23,152 nucleotides of DNA, taken from positions 1-23,152 of the forward strand of contig JBNGDO010000076.1 of NCBI GenBank assembly GCA_049975385.1. Direction: 5' to 3'. The stretch comes from DSWT01 sp049975385. Its GTDB lineage: Bacteria > Chloroflexota > Anaerolineae > B4-G1 > SLSP01. Within the stretch, counting starts at the first letter, position 1; each line of letters starts with the position of its first letter. Shown here piece by piece: positions 6,829 to 15,185 of this stretch. The notes below the pieces were generated by a model. It saw only the letters and a program-made list of their open reading frames with translations. It was not told the DNA's origin and did not search any database. The position numbers were made by a program, and so were the translations under genes.

Positions 6829-8994
6829 TCAATCGGCAGCGTGCCAGATCCCCCGGTGGGCAATCATCCATAACTGTGAGTTGACTTCTTCTTCATCCTT
6901 CTTGGGGACGACACGCTTGTAATCTCCCTCCGGCATCAGCATGCGTGCCTGCACGTTGTCCCGCAGATGAACCTGCAAGATGTTGTCACGCAACGCTGCG
7001 CGTATCTGCGGATCCTCGACCGGGAAAAGCGTCTCCACACGACGATCGAGGTTGCGCGGCATCAGATCGGCGCTCCCCAACAAGATTTCCTCATCCCCGT
7101 CGTTATGGAAATAGTAGATGCGTGGGTGTTCGAGAAAACGCCCCACGATTGACGTCACACGGATATTGTCACTGATCCCCGGCACACCCGGCCGCAGACA
7201 GCAAATGCTGCGTACCTGTAGATCGACCTTCACCCCGGCCCGTGAAGCCTTGTACAAAGCCATAATACTCTCTTTATCCACAAGCTGGTTCATCTTGAAT
7301 GCCAAATAGCCGTTGCCCTTCTTTTCGTGGATTTTGACTTCGCGTTCGATGCGCTCCAGGATGCTCTCGCGCATTGTGCCTGGCGCGACGAGCAGCTTGC
7401 GATACCCATCCGGGCGCGAGTACCCGGTAAGCGTGTTGAACAGATCGGCGACGTCGGCGGCAATCTCGGGATCGGTGGTGAAGTAGCCGAGGTCCGTGTA
7501 GAGGCGGGCGGTCACGGCGTTGTAGTTACCCGTCCCCAGATGGACGTAGAACTTCATCCCATCCGGCTCGCGGCGCACCACCATACACAGCTTGGCATGC
7601 GTTTTCAAGCCCACCAGACCATAGATCACGTGGACACCCGCACGCTCTAGCGCGCGCGCCCAGCCAATGTTGTTCTCCTCGTCGAAGCGAGCTTTCAACT
7701 CGACCAGTACCGCCACCTGCTTGCCGTACTCGCGCGCTTTGAGCAACGCGTCCACGACCGGCGCGTTTGTGCCCACACGGTACAACGTCTGCTTGATCGC
7801 CAACACCTGTGGATCGCGCGCGGCCTGTTGCAGAAAGTCTACCACCGGCGCAAAACTGTCGTAGGGGTGGTATAAGAGGACATTCCCCCGGCGCCTGATC
7901 GCCGCGAAGATGCTATCCTCACCAGCAAATGCGGGGGGAATGCTTGGGACAAACGGCGTGTCCTTCAAATCCGGGCGCTCCACAGCGGTCAATTCCATGG
8001 TGTCTGCCAGACCGATGGGACCGTCTGCTGTGTAAACCAGGTACGGTGGAATCTCGAGGTTGTTGAACAGGATGTCGCGGATGTTCTTGGGCATGCGTTT
8101 GTCGACTTCCAATCGCACCACCGACCCAAACTGCCGGCGCTCCACACTCTCCTCGATGGTTTCTAGGAGATCGGCTGCCTCGTCTTCCTCAATCTCCAGG
8201 TCTGCGTCGCGCGTCACGCGGAAAGGATGCGCCGCCACGATTTCCACGCCCGTGAAGAGCAAATCCAGGTTAGCGATGACGACTTCCTCGATCCACACAA
8301 AGTTGGTATCGAGAACCGATTCCAAACCAAGCAGATCGTATTTATCAGCACTCTCTTCTGTCGGGATACGCAGCAGGCGTGGGAACAGGCTGGGAATTTT
8401 TAAACGAGCAAACAGTTCACCGTGAACCGGGTCGCGCACGACAACCGCCAGGTTCATGCTGAGATTGGAGATGTGCGGGAAAGGATGTCCCGGATCAAAC
8501 GCCAACGGCGTTAACGCCGGGAAAATCTCTTTCTCGAAATACCGGCGCAGCAGTTTGCGCTGCTTGCCTTTGAGATCGGCATAGCCTAAGACGTGGATGC
8601 CCTCGGCATCGAGTTTGGGGAGCAGGTCGGTTTGCCAGCAGTTCATCTGGGTGGTCAAGGGGGGCAGGATTTGGCGGCGGATGGCGTCCAACTGTGCAGC
8701 CGGCGTCATACCATCCGGCGGCGTCTCCACCACGCCAGCCTGTAACTGCTTGTACAATCCGGAGACGCGGATCATGAAAAATTCGTCGAGGTTGGTGGAA
8801 TAAATCGAGAGAAACTTCACACGTTCCAACAGCGGGTGACGTTCGTCCAAGGCCTCTTCCAACACCCGCAAATTGAGCAGGAGAAAGCTCAATTCGCGGT
8901 TGAAGTAAAGGCTCGGATTGTCCCAATCGATGGCGAGCGTTGCATCCGCGACCACGTCGTTTTTTTTGTCGCCCTTCTTTTTCTTTTTTGGCAT
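6829..8994 (-). CDS. ppk1: Polyphosphate kinase 1
   Basis: This 721-residue PPK1 reversibly polymerises the terminal phosphate of ATP into polyphosphate through a phosphohistidine. The N-terminal domain begins at YFNRELSFLLLNLRVLEEA (about 30-48) with NLDEFFMIRVSGL. The two active-site histidines are H466 (GLKTHAKLCMVV) and H623 (LEHPRIYYF). Their 157-residue spacing is the same as between H435 and H592 of the E. coli enzyme. LLGSADLMPRNLDRRVE and RNLDRR are the C-terminal signature. Length is normal for the family. The first dozen residues are lysine-rich (PKKKKKGDKK). ATG follows AAGGA at seven bases. The gene converges on the PPK2 pair with a 41-base gap, so its regulation is separate from that operon. 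Confidence 0.97.
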   Translation of the reverse strand: MPKKKKKGDKKNDVVADATLAIDWDNPSLYFNRELSFLLLNLRVLEEALDERHPLLERVKFLSIYSTNLDEFFMIRVSGLYKQLQAGVVETPPDGMTPAAQLDAIRRQILPPLTTQMNCWQTDLLPKLDAEGIHVLGYADLKGKQRKLLRRYFEKEIFPALTPLAFDPGHPFPHISNLSMNLAVVVRDPVHGELFARLKIPSLFPRLLRIPTEESADKYDLLGLESVLDTNFVWIEEVVIANLDLLFTGVEIVAAHPFRVTRDADLEIEEDEAADLLETIEESVERRQFGSVVRLEVDKRMPKNIRDILFNNLEIPPYLVYTADGPIGLADTMELTAVERPDLKDTPFVPSIPPAFAGEDSIFAAIRRRGNVLLYHPYDSFAPVVDFLQQAARDPQVLAIKQTLYRVGTNAPVVDALLKAREYGKQVAVLVELKARFDEENNIGWARALERAGVHVIYGLVGLKTHAKLCMVVRREPDGMKFYVHLGTGNYNAVTARLYTDLGYFTTDPEIAADVADLFNTLTGYSRPDGYRKLLVAPGTMRESILERIEREVKIHEKKGNGYLAFKMNQLVDKESIMALYKASRAGVKVDLQVRSICCLRPGVPGISDNIRVTSIVGRFLEHPRIYYFHNDGDEEILLGSADLMPRNLDRRVETLFPVEDPQIRAALRDNILQVHLRDNVQARMLMPEGDYKRVVPKKDEEEVNSQLWMIAHRGIWHAAD

Positions 8995-9070
8995 ATGGGC
9001 ATCCTTGTGTGATTCAGTTTCATTGTAACATACATCACGGCGGAAAACAACCGTTGCACCGCCTTATGAC

Positions 9071-9098
9071 TTGCCAAGATGATGCCTTATGCTATAAT
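9071..9098 (+). promoter_or_regulatory. Promoter of tRNA-Gly
   Basis: TTGCCA at 9071-9076 and a perfect TATAAT at 9093-9098 are 16 bases apart. The tRNA begins 12 bases after the -10 box. Confidence 0.65.
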
Positions 9099-9110
9099 CT
9101 TTCCGTAAGC

Positions 9111-9182
9111 GCGGGTGTAGTTCAGTGGTAGAACGCATGCTTCCCAAGCCTGATGTCAGGGGTTCGAATCCCCTCACCCGCT
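9111..9182 (+). tRNA. tRNA-Gly (anticodon CCC)
   Basis: The 72-base sequence folds as a cloverleaf. The acceptor GCGGGTG pairs with CACCCGC and the discriminator is T. The D arm is GTTC-AGTGGTA-GAAC. The anticodon arm is CATGC-TTCCCAA-GCCTG with anticodon CCC at 9143-9145. The variable loop is ATGTC and the T arm is AGGGG-TTCGAAT-CCCCT. The anticodon stem has one T-C mismatch (third pair). CCA is not encoded. A run of five T follows at once. It reads GGG codons. Confidence 0.95.
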
Positions 9183-9308
9183 TTTTCGCCTAATCTACGG
9201 ATTCAACACCGTCGCTTTGGAGCGCGTCTTCAAATAGCCCATCAAGTTGAAAGGTTGAGGGTCTGATCAACTCCCTGAAACCACGACAGTCGCTATGACA
9301 AATGTTCT
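9183..9308. other. Spacer between tRNA-Gly and the kinase gene
   Basis: Only the short T-run after the tRNA is recognisable. No attachment-site duplication of the tRNA 3' end, hairpin terminator or small gene was seen. Confidence 0.5.
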
Positions 9309-12300
9309 TCACCCCTCGGTTAGAGCGCGACTGATGATCCGTGCCAGAGTGTCGATATCAAAGGGTTTGTGTACAACGTCAAAGAAACCGGCGGCCTTCA
9401 ATGTCCGCACGCCAACTTGCGACGTATACCCCGTGATCGCCAACACCTTGCAGGTCGGGGTCAAACGCTTGAGTTCATGCACGAGCGCTTCCCCGCCCAT
9501 CTCCGGCATCACTAAATCGGTGATCACCAGGGCGATCTCTGCCGCAGTGCGGAACACGGCCAGTGCCTCAAGTCCGTTCGTCGCAGTCAACACATGATAG
9601 CCTAGTTCTTCCAATATACTCTGTCCTGCTTCGCGCAAAGGGACATTGTCCTCCACCAACAGGATCGTCTCGCCGTGTCCCAATGGCACACCCGGCGATT
9701 TTTGCACAATATCTTCGACTTCCATCTCGGATGCTGGCAAATAAATGCGGAACACCGTCCCCTTCCCCATCTCCGTCTCTACCCCAACGTAGCCATCGTG
9801 CACGCGTACAATGCCGTAGACCTGCGCCAGGCCTAACCCGGCCCCTTTCCCTACTTCCTTGGTGGTGAAGAACGGTTCGAATAAGTGCGCACGCACCGTT
9901 TCCGTCATCCCAATGCCGGTATCCGCAACGCTCAAACAGACCCAGTCTGAATGGGCAAGGCCGCCCTGAAGATTCTCTACGACGCTCGCCATCTCCGGTA
10001 GCGGCGGTGGCGCGCCAGGACGCAGATGGAGGTGCTGCAAACCGATACGAAGTATGCCGCCAGCCGGCATAGCGTCGCGCGCATTGAGCGCCAAGTTGGT
10101 CAGCACTTGCTGGATACGCCCTGGATCGACCTCGACAGTGAACTTCCCCGGCTCCACTTCCAGCATAATGTGGATGTTTTCGGGGATGGTACGCCGGAGA
10201 ATAGCGAACACATCCCTGACAAAAGCGGAGAGATCCAACGACTGGCGCTCGATCAACGAACGGCTGCTGAAATCGAGGATTTGCTGCACCAGGTCGGTAG
10301 CCTTGCGCGCTTCCCCGATAACGGTCTCCAAACTCGACGCGAGGGCAGATGGTACACCGGGATAGCGCAGGCCCAATTGCGCATAGAGGATGATGGTCGT
10401 CAGTAGATTACGGAAATCGTGCGCGATGCCCGCGGCCAGTTGGCCAACGGCCGCCAGACGTTCCTGGCGGCGCAGGCGCTCCTCCATCTCCTTGCGCTCG
10501 GTGATATCGCGCACGATGGAAAAAGCCAGGTCAAGCTCGCCTACCCGCAACGGTGACGTGGTCACTTCAACCGGCACGCGCGTACTATCCTGACGCATAT
10601 CGATACCCTCAAAGGGTTGCCCATTGTATTGCTCAAGTTCGTTTTTGATGGTCTGTCCAAGAATCCCGCGACGCTCAGGCGCTTGCAAATCGGGCACAGC
10701 CATCTGCAGCAGGGCCTCGCGCGTATAACCGAGCATGTCACATGCCCGCTGATTTGCATCGATAATCGCGTCGTTCAAATCCTCAATAAAGATAGCGTCA
10801 CCGGCCTGATCGAACAGCGCGTGGAAATAAGCTTCGCTTTCCCGCAGCGCAGCCTCGGTTTGTTTGCGAGCCGTCAATTCTTGCTGCGCTTGTTGGTACA
10901 GCCGGGCATTTTCCAATGCGATGGCAGCGTGATAAGTGAAGAGACGCAGCGTAGCAGCGTGCGCCGGCGTGAAAGAGCCAGGCGTCGCACTGTCAACGTT
11001 TAGAAAGCCAACGACATTGCCACGCACGACGATCGGCGCGCCTACATACGAGCGCAGCCACGCGACTTCTGGTGCGTGAAGCCAGCCGGGATACAGCTTC
11101 GTGTCGGGTATCACCAGCGCCTCCCCGGTCTGAGCCATCTGGCGCAAATTGACAACCTCATCCAGAGGGAAAACTGCGGTAGACACAAACACTTCCGAAC
11201 CAAACTGCTCATATCCCCGCGACCGCACAACGCGCGCGCATCGCTGTTCGTCAATGAGCATCACGTTAGCCGCATCACATGGAATGACGTGGCCCACCTG
11301 CTCCAACAAACGATCTAACACTTCATCAGGATCCAATGACCGACTAAGTATGGCCGCGGCTTCAGCTAACGCCTGCGAAAGATCCCGTTCCTGCCGCAAA
11401 TCGTTTTCGGACTGTATCTGCGCCGTGATGTCACCATACGCAACAGCCACCCCATACCCTTCCAACGGGATGGGCGCAGCGGTCACGTTAATCCAGGTCG
11501 TTTCACCACTGTCTTTGACGATGCCCATTTTGACGTTCTCGACCAGCCTGTTCTCACGCAGCGCCCGTACGCTGGCAAACTCATCCCCCGGCATAGGCGT
11601 TCCATCAGGCCGGACAATGTGCCATTCCGGCCCATCGATGGTGCGCTCGCTATGTTTGCTCAGCGGCAGACCAAGTAAGCGCTCAGAAGCCTGGTTGACC
11701 TCGAGAATGTGCCCTTCGTCGTCGCTGATTGTAATGCCGAGAGGGAAGGATTCGAAGAGCACCCTGTATTTCTCCAGGCTGACGCGCAGCGCCTCTTCAG
11801 TCCGTCGCCGCTCGACCAGTTGCCACACCTCCTCCATCAGCAGGGTCAATTGACGCACATCCGTGTCATCATAGTCGCGCGGTTTGTTCGCCACACCGGC
11901 CACAATCACAATGCGATCGCCGGAGAAAATCGGGACATTGACGTGGCGCTGCAACGCGATGTGGCCTTCAGGATAGCCTTTCTTCCAGGGATTGGGCGCG
12001 GTATAATCATTGGTGACAATGGGACGGCGCTGCCGCACGGCCTCGCCCCACAAGCCCATCTTTTCGAGCGGATAGACCAACGGCTTGTCGGCTATCGCAC
12101 ATTCCTCCATCGCCGTTCTTGACCAGGCCTGCATCGTGAGTACAATCGGATGCCCCGCATCCGCTTCGTCTTCGTTCGTAAATGCCAGGTAGCCAATCTC
12201 ACTGCCGGTTAAGTGCACCGCCGCTTCCAGGGCGAAATCCATGATGGCTTCAAATGACGCTTCGCGCATCTGGTACAGCCGGAGCAGGGTTTCCATCCGT

Positions 12301-13172
12301 TCGGTATTAAGCTGCAATGCTTCCCGACCGCGCATACGTCCGGTCACATCGCGGTATAACCACAGATGGCCATAACGCTCCTCGCCCAACGTCACCGGCA
12401 CGTAATCCCGTTCCCACACGCGCCCATCGGTCAGGGTCAAAACTTCATTGTGTACCGCCTTTAGCGTCGCCAGACACGCCGCAATACCCTCTACAAAGCC
12501 TTCGGGGTCGCTAAATAGCGTTTTGGATATCTCGGCAGTGGCAGCACAGTCCGCACCGATCATCACGTCAGGAGAAGGGGCACCGAACAAATCACAGAAC
12601 GCCTGGTTGGTGTACAGCACACGGCGTGCCTCGTTTTCGAACAACACTCCTTGTTGGAGACTTCCAATCAACGCGGTGAGTTGGGCCAGATTCTCACGCA
12701 ACGACCGCTCCGTTCGCACGTGTGCAGTGATGTCCACAAACAAGGCCGCCATGCTGTCCGGTTCAGTTTGAAAAGCGTAGACCTGGAAAGCCCCGGCGAT
12801 TTCCTCATCCGCATACACGACCTGATCCGTGCTCCAGGGAATCCCGTGCGCGGCAGTCTGGCGATAGCGATCCGGCACCTCAGTCGCGGCAAGCTGCGGA
12901 AAAGCTTCTTCGATAGTTTTTCCAATGAACTGGGTATTGTCCACACCGAGGATGCGGTCGGCAGCAGAATTGGCGCCGGCAAACACCAGACGGCCATCGG
13001 GGTAAAGGTCGTAGAGATGGATACCCACCGGGGCGTGCTCCGCCAACTCGGTGAGCCGATCCTCAAAATACTGCACGGCCGAGATTTGCGCTGCCTCCAG
13101 AGCGGCGACACGTTGACGCAGCGCGCTCACTTCAGCGAGCAATGACTCACGGGTTCTGTCCTCATCGATCAT
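9309..13172 (-). CDS. Soluble multi-sensor hybrid histidine kinase (4 PAS, 2 GAF, HisKA, HATPase, REC)
   Basis: This 1287-residue cytosolic sensor kinase has no membrane segment. A coiled coil (about 5-30) is followed by PAS (36-150), PAS (165-275), GAF (300-455), PAS (465-585), GAF (605-765), PAS (782-895) and HisKA with the phospho-acceptor H918 in GIAHDFRN. The ATPase domain (about 1015-1140) has NLALNARDAMPAGG, DTGIGM and GKGAGLGLAQVYG. A C-terminal receiver (about 1165-1285) has the acceptor D1219 in ITDLVMPEMGG and lysine in VVHKPFD. The signal is unknown; small ligands, redox or light are usual for such domains. I chose ATG 13172 because AGGAGG lies six bases upstream; a 50-residue upstream extension has no site or domain. 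No DNA-binding regulator is adjacent, so output must go through a phosphotransfer partner elsewhere. It is transcribed divergently from the secreted-protein operon. Confidence 0.93.
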   Translation of the reverse strand: MIDEDRTRESLLAEVSALRQRVAALEAAQISAVQYFEDRLTELAEHAPVGIHLYDLYPDGRLVFAGANSAADRILGVDNTQFIGKTIEEAFPQLAATEVPDRYRQTAAHGIPWSTDQVVYADEEIAGAFQVYAFQTEPDSMAALFVDITAHVRTERSLRENLAQLTALIGSLQQGVLFENEARRVLYTNQAFCDLFGAPSPDVMIGADCAATAEISKTLFSDPEGFVEGIAACLATLKAVHNEVLTLTDGRVWERDYVPVTLGEERYGHLWLYRDVTGRMRGREALQLNTERMETLLRLYQMREASFEAIMDFALEAAVHLTGSEIGYLAFTNEDEADAGHPIVLTMQAWSRTAMEECAIADKPLVYPLEKMGLWGEAVRQRRPIVTNDYTAPNPWKKGYPEGHIALQRHVNVPIFSGDRIVIVAGVANKPRDYDDTDVRQLTLLMEEVWQLVERRRTEEALRVSLEKYRVLFESFPLGITISDDEGHILEVNQASERLLGLPLSKHSERTIDGPEWHIVRPDGTPMPGDEFASVRALRENRLVENVKMGIVKDSGETTWINVTAAPIPLEGYGVAVAYGDITAQIQSENDLRQERDLSQALAEAAAILSRSLDPDEVLDRLLEQVGHVIPCDAANVMLIDEQRCARVVRSRGYEQFGSEVFVSTAVFPLDEVVNLRQMAQTGEALVIPDTKLYPGWLHAPEVAWLRSYVGAPIVVRGNVVGFLNVDSATPGSFTPAHAATLRLFTYHAAIALENARLYQQAQQELTARKQTEAALRESEAYFHALFDQAGDAIFIEDLNDAIIDANQRACDMLGYTREALLQMAVPDLQAPERRGILGQTIKNELEQYNGQPFEGIDMRQDSTRVPVEVTTSPLRVGELDLAFSIVRDITERKEMEERLRRQERLAAVGQLAAGIAHDFRNLLTTIILYAQLGLRYPGVPSALASSLETVIGEARKATDLVQQILDFSSRSLIERQSLDLSAFVRDVFAILRRTIPENIHIMLEVEPGKFTVEVDPGRIQQVLTNLALNARDAMPAGGILRIGLQHLHLRPGAPPPLPEMASVVENLQGGLAHSDWVCLSVADTGIGMTETVRAHLFEPFFTTKEVGKGAGLGLAQVYGIVRVHDGYVGVETEMGKGTVFRIYLPASEMEVEDIVQKSPGVPLGHGETILLVEDNVPLREAGQSILEELGYHVLTATNGLEALAVFRTAAEIALVITDLVMPEMGGEALVHELKRLTPTCKVLAITGYTSQVGVRTLKAAGFFDVVHKPFDIDTLARIISRALTEG

Positions 13173-13247
13173 AACGCGCCTCCTACTCCTATGCGCTCCG
13201 GTGGTCAGAGAGTCCGATCCCAAAAAACCAACACAGCCTATACCCCT

Positions 13248-13275
13248 ATGATAGTCAAGTGTAGTATTTTGTCGA
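13248..13275 (-). promoter_or_regulatory. Promoter of the hybrid kinase gene
   Basis: On the minus strand TCGACA (13270-13275) and TATCAT (13248-13253) are 16 bases apart, each five of six to consensus. The leader to ATG 13172 would be about 70 bases. Confidence 0.45.
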
Positions 13276-13328
13276 GAAAGGCCACCGGTGCGACTGGATA
13301 GCACACCATAAACGCAGCACAAAACCGG

Positions 13329-13357
13329 TTGAACTTATCGTTAGGTGCGAGTATACT
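13329..13357 (+). promoter_or_regulatory. Promoter of the secreted-protein operon
   Basis: TTGAAC (13329-13334) and TATACT (13352-13357) have the ideal 17-base spacing. The leader to ATG 13547 would be about 180 bases. I found no riboswitch fold I can name in it. The -35 of this promoter lies about 54 bases from the -35 of the divergent kinase promoter, so a shared regulator is possible. Confidence 0.6.
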
Positions 13358-13546
13358 TTGGCTGTGCAGAGTCGTTGACGCAGCCTGCCGCTTCACTGTC
13401 GGGCGCGCCTGGAGGCAACAGCGAGGCCCATAATGGGATTCACAATTTGATTGACCTGTAAGATGACTGTTGAACGATTGTGTCCAGAGCCTCGGCATTC
13501 GCGGCTGCCGGGGCTTTATCTTGTTACACACAAGGAGACTTTCTCA

Positions 13547-15163
13547 ATGAAAAAGATACCCGTTGGTTTATCGATTAGCCTGATATTGGTGTTACTATGC
13601 GGAAGCTTCGCTGGCGCTGTAGGTTTGGCTCCCGGCACAGTAGGATGGTCATCCCCCGTACCAATCTCGAACACAGCCGGAAGCTCGTACTATCCACGCC
13701 TGGGATACGACACGACGGACACATTGCACCTCGTCTGGCAAGACTGGGTAGACCTAGGCGTCCATTGGCCCTACATCCTTTACGCGCAGAAGTCGAGCGA
13801 CGGTTCGTGGTCCGCCTACACCTATCTGCCCGGCAATGCTCAGGGTGTCGAACCGGCGCAGGATGTGGGCACGGATGGTGCGGTGCACGTCATTTTTATG
13901 CGAGAGGACAATAGCATCGCTTACACACGACGGGCCGCCAGCGGCGTCTGGTCGGCGGTGGAGACAGTATCCGCGACGTCGGACTACAGCTCGGGGATCG
14001 ACGTCGCCGCCGCGCCGGATGGCAGCGTTCACGTCGTCTGGCGCTACTGCGCCGGTTCTGGAGAAGACGGCCTGATCTACCACCGCGCCCGGTCGTCCGC
14101 CGGCAGTTGGAGCAATACGACGCTGGTCTCCACGTCCGGCGGCGACGCCTCACTTCCCCTGATCACAGCCGACGCCAACAGCACGGTACATCTATTGTGG
14201 AACCGCAGCGCGTCCGGAGAATACGGCATCTTCTACGCCGCCAAGCCCGCCGGTGGGAGTTGGTCCGCGCCGCAGGAACTCGTGAACAGCGCTATCTTGA
14301 GCAGTGTGGAACAGTTAGCGCATGACACCGCCGGTGCGCTGCACCTGGTGTGGAGCGTGCGCGATGGGGTCCCCAACCCGGCTATCTACCACGCCCAAAA
14401 ACCGCTGGGACAACCCTGGTCGGCGGCGGAGCACGTTCACAGCGGTTACGTCGATCAGATCGCCGTTGCCACCGCTGAGAACGGGCTGGCCCACATCACC
14501 TGGAGCGACAACGGCTGGCTGTGGCACACGTTCCAGAATCCCACCGGCGGATGGTTTGCCCCAACAAGCACCGATATGCACGGCGGTCTGCTCGACCTGC
14601 GCGGCGCGCTGACGCTGGCCGTGGACGCGGACGGTGCGCCGCACGCCGCCTGGGACTCCGGCCCGGTCTTCGATCCGCCGGACGGCACGCAGCGCGGCGA
14701 AGTCTGGTACGCCGCGTGGAGCGGCCCGCTGGCCGCCTCGACCGTCATCACAGAGGGGGGCGGCAGCGCAGCCTCAGCCTCAGGGCTGACGGTCGTCGCC
14801 TTCCCGGCGGGCGCGGTGCTCACCGATACGCTCATCACCCACACACCGGTCACGCTGCCGCCAAGCGACATGGCGGTGGTGGACGCCTTCGATCTCTCGG
14901 CGACGCAGGCCAGCGATGGCGTGAGCGTGACCACCTTCCTCAAGCCCTATACCTTGACCGTCAGCTACACCGATGCCGGGAAAGGCGCGGCGATTGAAGC
15001 GACGTTGGGCCTCTACTGGCGAGACGGCGACAACTGGACGGCGATTCCATCCGCCGAGTTGGATAGCGCCGCCAACGTGCTCACCGCAACGTTGGACCAT
15101 CTGACCGTCTTCGCCGTCATGGGCGAGACACATCACGTCTATCTGCCGCTGGTGCTGCGGTAG
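13547..15163 (+). CDS. Exported seven-repeat beta-propeller protein with YLPLVLR tail
   Basis: This 538-residue protein begins with a signal peptide (MKKIPVG, hydrophobic core about 8-25, cleavage likely near AGA-VG). Seven repeats of about 55 residues follow, each with a strand such as TLHLVW, AVHVIF, SVHVVW, TVHLLW, ALHLVW, LAHITW or APHAAW. Most are followed by an xIYxA strand and a G-x-WS turn. This is the pattern of a seven-bladed sialidase/BNR-like propeller, probably a binding or scaffold fold because no sialidase catalytic set is evident. Residues about 405-525 form a beta-sandwich ending DHLTVFAVMG, similar to ZU5-like modules of other exported proteins. The last residues are HHVYLPLVLR, a Chloroflexota-type C-terminal motif. 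ATG 13547 has AAGGAG nine bases before it. An upstream TTG start would bury the signal peptide. The next gene starts 22 bases after the stop. Confidence 0.75.
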   Translation: MKKIPVGLSISLILVLLCGSFAGAVGLAPGTVGWSSPVPISNTAGSSYYPRLGYDTTDTLHLVWQDWVDLGVHWPYILYAQKSSDGSWSAYTYLPGNAQGVEPAQDVGTDGAVHVIFMREDNSIAYTRRAASGVWSAVETVSATSDYSSGIDVAAAPDGSVHVVWRYCAGSGEDGLIYHRARSSAGSWSNTTLVSTSGGDASLPLITADANSTVHLLWNRSASGEYGIFYAAKPAGGSWSAPQELVNSAILSSVEQLAHDTAGALHLVWSVRDGVPNPAIYHAQKPLGQPWSAAEHVHSGYVDQIAVATAENGLAHITWSDNGWLWHTFQNPTGGWFAPTSTDMHGGLLDLRGALTLAVDADGAPHAAWDSGPVFDPPDGTQRGEVWYAAWSGPLAASTVITEGGGSAASASGLTVVAFPAGAVLTDTLITHTPVTLPPSDMAVVDAFDLSATQASDGVSVTTFLKPYTLTVSYTDAGKGAAIEATLGLYWRDGDNWTAIPSAELDSAANVLTATLDHLTVFAVMGETHHVYLPLVLR

Positions 15164-15185
15164 CGCGGATCGGGAGAAAAGTGAA

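Noticed and set aside
9111..9308. An integration site at tRNA-Gly
   Set aside because: There is no repeat of the tRNA 3' end and no integrase gene nearby.
13173..13322. A 50-residue N-terminal extension of the hybrid kinase
   Set aside because: There is no ribosome site or domain in it, its promoter would have to lie further upstream, and a perfect AGGAGG precedes the internal ATG at 13172.
13451..13546. A TTG start upstream of the propeller protein
   Set aside because: It would place 32 residues before a normal signal peptide, while ATG 13547 has a good AAGGAG.
13364..13546. A cyclic-di-GMP or other riboswitch in the leader of the secreted operon
   Set aside because: GACGCAGCCTG loosely recalls part of the GEMM core, but the rest of the consensus and pairing are missing.
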